Source: Paenibacillus kribbensis
GTDB taxonomy: Bacteria; Bacillota; Bacilli; Paenibacillales; Paenibacillaceae
DNA: 64,000 nucleotides
Assembly: GCF_002240415.1 (NCBI RefSeq)
Contig: NZ_CP020028.1
Span: forward strand, 4,055,501 to 4,119,500
Reading direction: 5' to 3'
Below the pieces are notes generated by a model. The model was given only the letters and a program-made list of their open reading frames with translations. It made no database searches and was not told the DNA's origin. Position numbers and translations under genes: made by a program. Of the stretch, positions 61,387-64,000 are shown piece after piece. How positions within the stretch are numbered: position 1 is the stretch's first letter; every line of letters begins with the position of its first letter.

Positions 61387-63705
61387 CTACTTCACTACGT
61401 CGATGTCCGCTGACGCCGTCCCTGTCTGTCCCAATTCATTCGTTAAGGTGAAGGAGACGGTATACTTTCCCTCTTTATGAAAAGTAAAGCGGGCATTATT
61501 CACCGTACGACCTTCTGGATTTACGCCATCTGAAGCAAACCAGTTGGAGATAAGTATCGGTGAATGCTTGTTATAGGAAGATATCAATTCCACTCCCTCC
61601 CCGACATGAGCAGAGATATGGGACGGAGTTAGGGATACAACGAACGGAGGCGGCGAAATAGGTAGCCGTTTTTCCGGTCTTCGAAGATTTCCAGCCTTCA
61701 AAATACCGATGCCCGCTGGTCGATAAGGTGTCGCTGCCCGTTTGGTCAACGGTGATATGCCCTCTGTCAGATAATAAGAATACGTCTGATGCTTAGGACC
61801 CTTTCCATCGTTGCAGTGCTCATCAACGGCCTCCAGCTCATCCCCGTTCATTATAGTTAAGGGCGACAGTAAAATAACATTTCGTAGTGTTCCATGCGTA
61901 CCATCTTCCGGATGTATTAATAAGGCTCTCGAAGAATGGACCTGCTCAGTGTAGCGGGATGGATTAAACTCATATTGATAGGCATTGCTCATATCGCTGT
62001 TGTTCCAGGCTCGGACATGCTTGGCTCCCGTCGTGTCCTCCCGCAAGGGAGGCATCCTGTTCGACGGAACATTCCAGGCAAAATAGTACGATTGATAACG
62101 CGCACCATACTTTGTTCTCTTCACCATGACAGAATCAATACCGTTACTCGGGTGAGCAGGATATTCTTTTAAGATCGGCATAAGCACATCCTGATGCCGC
62201 TTTGGATCTGTATCATCATAGTCAAACCGGGCCGATTGACTGAGCGCATTCTCTAAACTCAAGCCGTCTTTTGCAAATGCAGTCCCTGCGAATAGAGCAG
62301 CTGTAGCACCCGCGTTTTCTGTGTAGATTTGAAGATCCACCCAGACCCTTGCGGAAACAGGACTAAAACCATTAACTCCAGAAGAAGAAACCACTTCCAA
62401 GTCGAATGAATTTTTACCATCCACCCCGTATACAGAGAACTCTCCAAGGTACTCTGCCTGATCTCTGGAATCGACAGGGGTGTGGGCTTCTGTGGTTCGC
62501 AGCTTTACAAGCTCCTGACCTGCAATACGCAGAGAAATATAGTCTGACTCCGCAGCCACATCTCCCGATAACCACACCTTCATCGTCGATCCGGTATTAA
62601 CCATAGGACTCTCCGAGAAAAAGGTTGCTTTGCGAGCTTCCTCACCGCTATTCAGTTCAAATATGCGACTCTCGTTCATTATTGAATTGGTATTGCTCTT
62701 GATATCAAAATCCCCCATATAGATCGGGATCGAAGGTACTGCATTACGCTCCCAGGCAGGTGCTGTATCTGCCAGCAAAACCAGCATGGCAGACTTTCCA
62801 TCCACATAGCCTCTAAGCTGGACCTTGCTGTCCTGCCACCAGTTGGTGAATTTCACATTCATGGAGGCTACCTGTTCATAACGATCCAGTTGTGGAATCC
62901 GCGTCCGCGAAGCAACGTAAGGAGATTGGTAGAATTGAGGAAATTGATGCGTGATCCTGAACTGAAGCGCTTGGGTGGCCTCGTGCAGCCCCCACATAGA
63001 GGATTGAATCTCTACGTCCAAAGCGAGCCGCTTAAAATCAGCGGGTTGTTCCCAGCCCACAATCATTCTGCTCGTATTCACGAACTTTTCCAATTGATAA
63101 AAATACATCGTATGACGCTCAAACAGGTTGTCCTCTTCGACCTTCTGGACAGCCCAAGAGAATATACCATCAGATTGCGGCTCCAACTGCGTTCCCCAAC
63201 CGGCATGGTTCCTGTGAATAGCGAAAGGGATTTTTGAGCCTGTATTGTGCAGCTTTTCCTTCACACTGCCCAGCATGGCCAGACCAAAAAGATGCCCCGA
63301 TACATTTCGCAAAATATAGTGCTTGGCTACAACAAATTCAAATTCCTCCGAGCCGTTCAGATCACTGTAATAAACAGCGGCCTCTCCTGAAACGCCCGAC
63401 GCGAAGGTAATGCGTTGTCCGCCATCCTTTTTCTCTTCTGCTGAATAATAGGAAGACGGCATAAGCTCGCCATCCAAATACACATAATAGTCACTCTTAT
63501 GCGCAAGCTTGGGAATATCTACATAGGAGCTCGCGAGTGGAAGAGAGAAGCGCTGAATTGTGGGTTTGGTCAATCTGCTTGAATACACGACCTTATGAAA
63601 TTCATCCACCATATCCCATCCATTTTTAGCGCAAAGGGCCACAATCTGGCTCAACAGCTGGTCTTCGTTAACGAGCATTTCCAGCCAAGGACTATCCTCT
63701 GGCAT
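61387..63705 (-). CDS. Tandem structural paralogue A with inserted domain and PKD-like C-terminus (772 residues)
   Basis: The core matches paralogue B: IVALCAKNGWDMVDEFHKVV, FGLAMLGSVKE, FTNWWQDSKVQLRGYVDGKS, GARYQSYYFAWNVPSNRMPP, RAWNNSDMSNAYQYEFNPSR, LIHPEDGTHGTLRNVI and EGISPLTKRAA. It additionally has an insert of about 110 residues in the middle (KVWLSGDVAAESDYISLRIA) and a C-terminal PKD/Ig-like domain (HEGKY-type segment HKEGKYTVSFTLTNELGQTG). AGGTGG 8-10 nt before the ATG fixes the start. Gene duplication followed by domain gain is the simplest explanation of the three copies. Confidence 0.7.
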   Translation of the reverse strand: MPEDSPWLEMLVNEDQLLSQIVALCAKNGWDMVDEFHKVVYSSRLTKPTIQRFSLPLASSYVDIPKLAHKSDYYVYLDGELMPSSYYSAEEKKDGGQRITFASGVSGEAAVYYSDLNGSEEFEFVVAKHYILRNVSGHLFGLAMLGSVKEKLHNTGSKIPFAIHRNHAGWGTQLEPQSDGIFSWAVQKVEEDNLFERHTMYFYQLEKFVNTSRMIVGWEQPADFKRLALDVEIQSSMWGLHEATQALQFRITHQFPQFYQSPYVASRTRIPQLDRYEQVASMNVKFTNWWQDSKVQLRGYVDGKSAMLVLLADTAPAWERNAVPSIPIYMGDFDIKSNTNSIMNESRIFELNSGEEARKATFFSESPMVNTGSTMKVWLSGDVAAESDYISLRIAGQELVKLRTTEAHTPVDSRDQAEYLGEFSVYGVDGKNSFDLEVVSSSGVNGFSPVSARVWVDLQIYTENAGATAALFAGTAFAKDGLSLENALSQSARFDYDDTDPKRHQDVLMPILKEYPAHPSNGIDSVMVKRTKYGARYQSYYFAWNVPSNRMPPLREDTTGAKHVRAWNNSDMSNAYQYEFNPSRYTEQVHSSRALLIHPEDGTHGTLRNVILLSPLTIMNGDELEAVDEHCNDGKGPKHQTYSYYLTEGISPLTKRAATPYRPAGIGILKAGNLRRPEKRLPISPPPFVVSLTPSHISAHVGEGVELISSYNKHSPILISNWFASDGVNPEGRTVNNARFTFHKEGKYTVSFTLTNELGQTGTASADIDVVK

Positions 63706-63722
63706 GATGTTTCACCACCTTT

Positions 63723-64000
63723 CTATTGGAGCATTTGATAGTTCACCCATATATCCTTGTTCCTGCCGCCTTCATTAAAGAACTCAAAACGAAATTCAGT
63801 CCCCGTCGGACAAGGAATAACGGCGGTAAAATACATTCCTTCAGGCAGGTCCTTTGTGAAGATCCGTTGGCATACCAGCTTATCTCCCACATATAAATTC
63901 CAATAATCACTGGACTCATAAAAGGACGCTCCCACAGCTACCGCAAGCAGCTCGCAATCATGACTGACTTGCATTGTGCTTTCTACCTTGCCAATTCCTC
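63723..64000 (-). CDS. Partial structural-type protein, paralogue of the 40874 gene product
   Basis: The visible 92 codons are the C-terminal part of a gene continuing past the right edge; the frame stays open to the edge through GIGKVEST before the internal Met. DYWNLYVGDKLVCQRIFTKD, EGMYFTAVIP and TEFRFEFFNEG match the protein at 40874-41326. It ends 17 nt before paralogue A. The presence of this family at both visible ends of the module links the regulatory tail to the structural genes. Function unknown. Confidence 0.7.
   Translation of the reverse strand, partial: GIGKVESTMQVSHDCELLAVAVGASFYESSDYWNLYVGDKLVCQRIFTKDLPEGMYFTAVIPCPTGTEFRFEFFNEGGRNKDIWVNYQMLQ

Noticed and set aside
1..64000. 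CRISPR array
   Set aside because: No regularly spaced direct repeats of 23-45 nt and no cas genes were seen; the repeats found are protein-level or isolated.
1..64000. tRNA or rRNA genes
   Set aside because: No cloverleaf with a T-loop consensus or rRNA-like segment was recognised on either strand.
39041..64000. Integrase, att sites or transposase bounding the phage-like module
   Set aside because: No such gene or paired direct repeat could be found; the right boundary is outside the window.

Overview
The window looks like a chromosomal segment of a Paenibacillus, most like the P. polymyxa group. This is inferred from moderate GC content, strong AAGGAGG-type ribosome binding sites, perfect Bacillus-type 7-1-7 Fur boxes, and proteins closest to Bacillus subtilis DhbA/C/E/B, FeuA/B/C and YcgT. 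No database search was possible, so family calls rest on recognisable motifs and remembered family sequences.

Region 1 (1-10.8 kb, minus strand) is an iron-acquisition island. feuA-feuB-feuC (ferric catecholate importer) and an alpha/beta-hydrolase esterase are followed by dhbA-dhbC-dhbE-dhbB (2,3-dihydroxybenzoate synthesis and activation). dhbB runs off the left edge; the NRPS gene dhbF would be expected beyond it. Fur operators lie upstream of dhbA, of feuA (two overlapping boxes in a perfect 41-bp palindrome) and of a YcgT-like NADPH reductase gene. Together the genes would make, export-retrieve and hydrolyse a bacillibactin-like siderophore. An HD-domain hydrolase gene sits between the feu and reductase genes.

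Region 2 (10.9-22.9 kb) is mixed accessory DNA: a secreted cholesterol-dependent cytolysin, small enzymes (two GNATs, an APH-fold kinase, a Nudix hydrolase), a secreted Thr/Ser-rich beta-solenoid protein, a FlxA-like coiled-coil protein, a protein with an internal domain duplication, a methyltransferase, a DedA protein, a frameshifted GNAT pseudogene, an intact tiny holin-like type I toxin locus with a truncated sister copy, and a secreted alkaline phosphatase.

Region 3 (23-38.9 kb) is mostly ordinary chromosome: a B12-binding radical SAM protein next to recQ, an RluA-type pseudouridine synthase, speD, malic enzyme, a YrzF-like kinase, a HAD hydrolase, a two-subunit ThrE-type exporter, a GNAT, an MBL-fold hydrolase and an M24 peptidase, plus two unassigned proteins.

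Region 4 (39.0-64.0 kb, entirely minus strand, open at the right edge) is the most unusual part. About 21 kb encodes very large beta-rich, phage-tail/adsorption-like proteins: three tandem paralogues, a fibre with LamG and DNRLRE domains, a GLUG-repeat protein with an internal duplication, and a 1186-residue low-complexity protein with basic C-terminal repeats. These are followed by a holin/XhlA-like lysis accessory gene and a regulatory tail encoding two sigma-70-family factors. Members of a small protein family sit at both visible ends of the module. Three genes are preceded by the same promoter-like element (GWTAR, 18 nt, TATATTG) that does not match the housekeeping consensus. I infer a prophage remnant or phage-tail-derived particle with its own transcriptional control. 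No terminase, portal, capsid, sheath or integrase is visible here.
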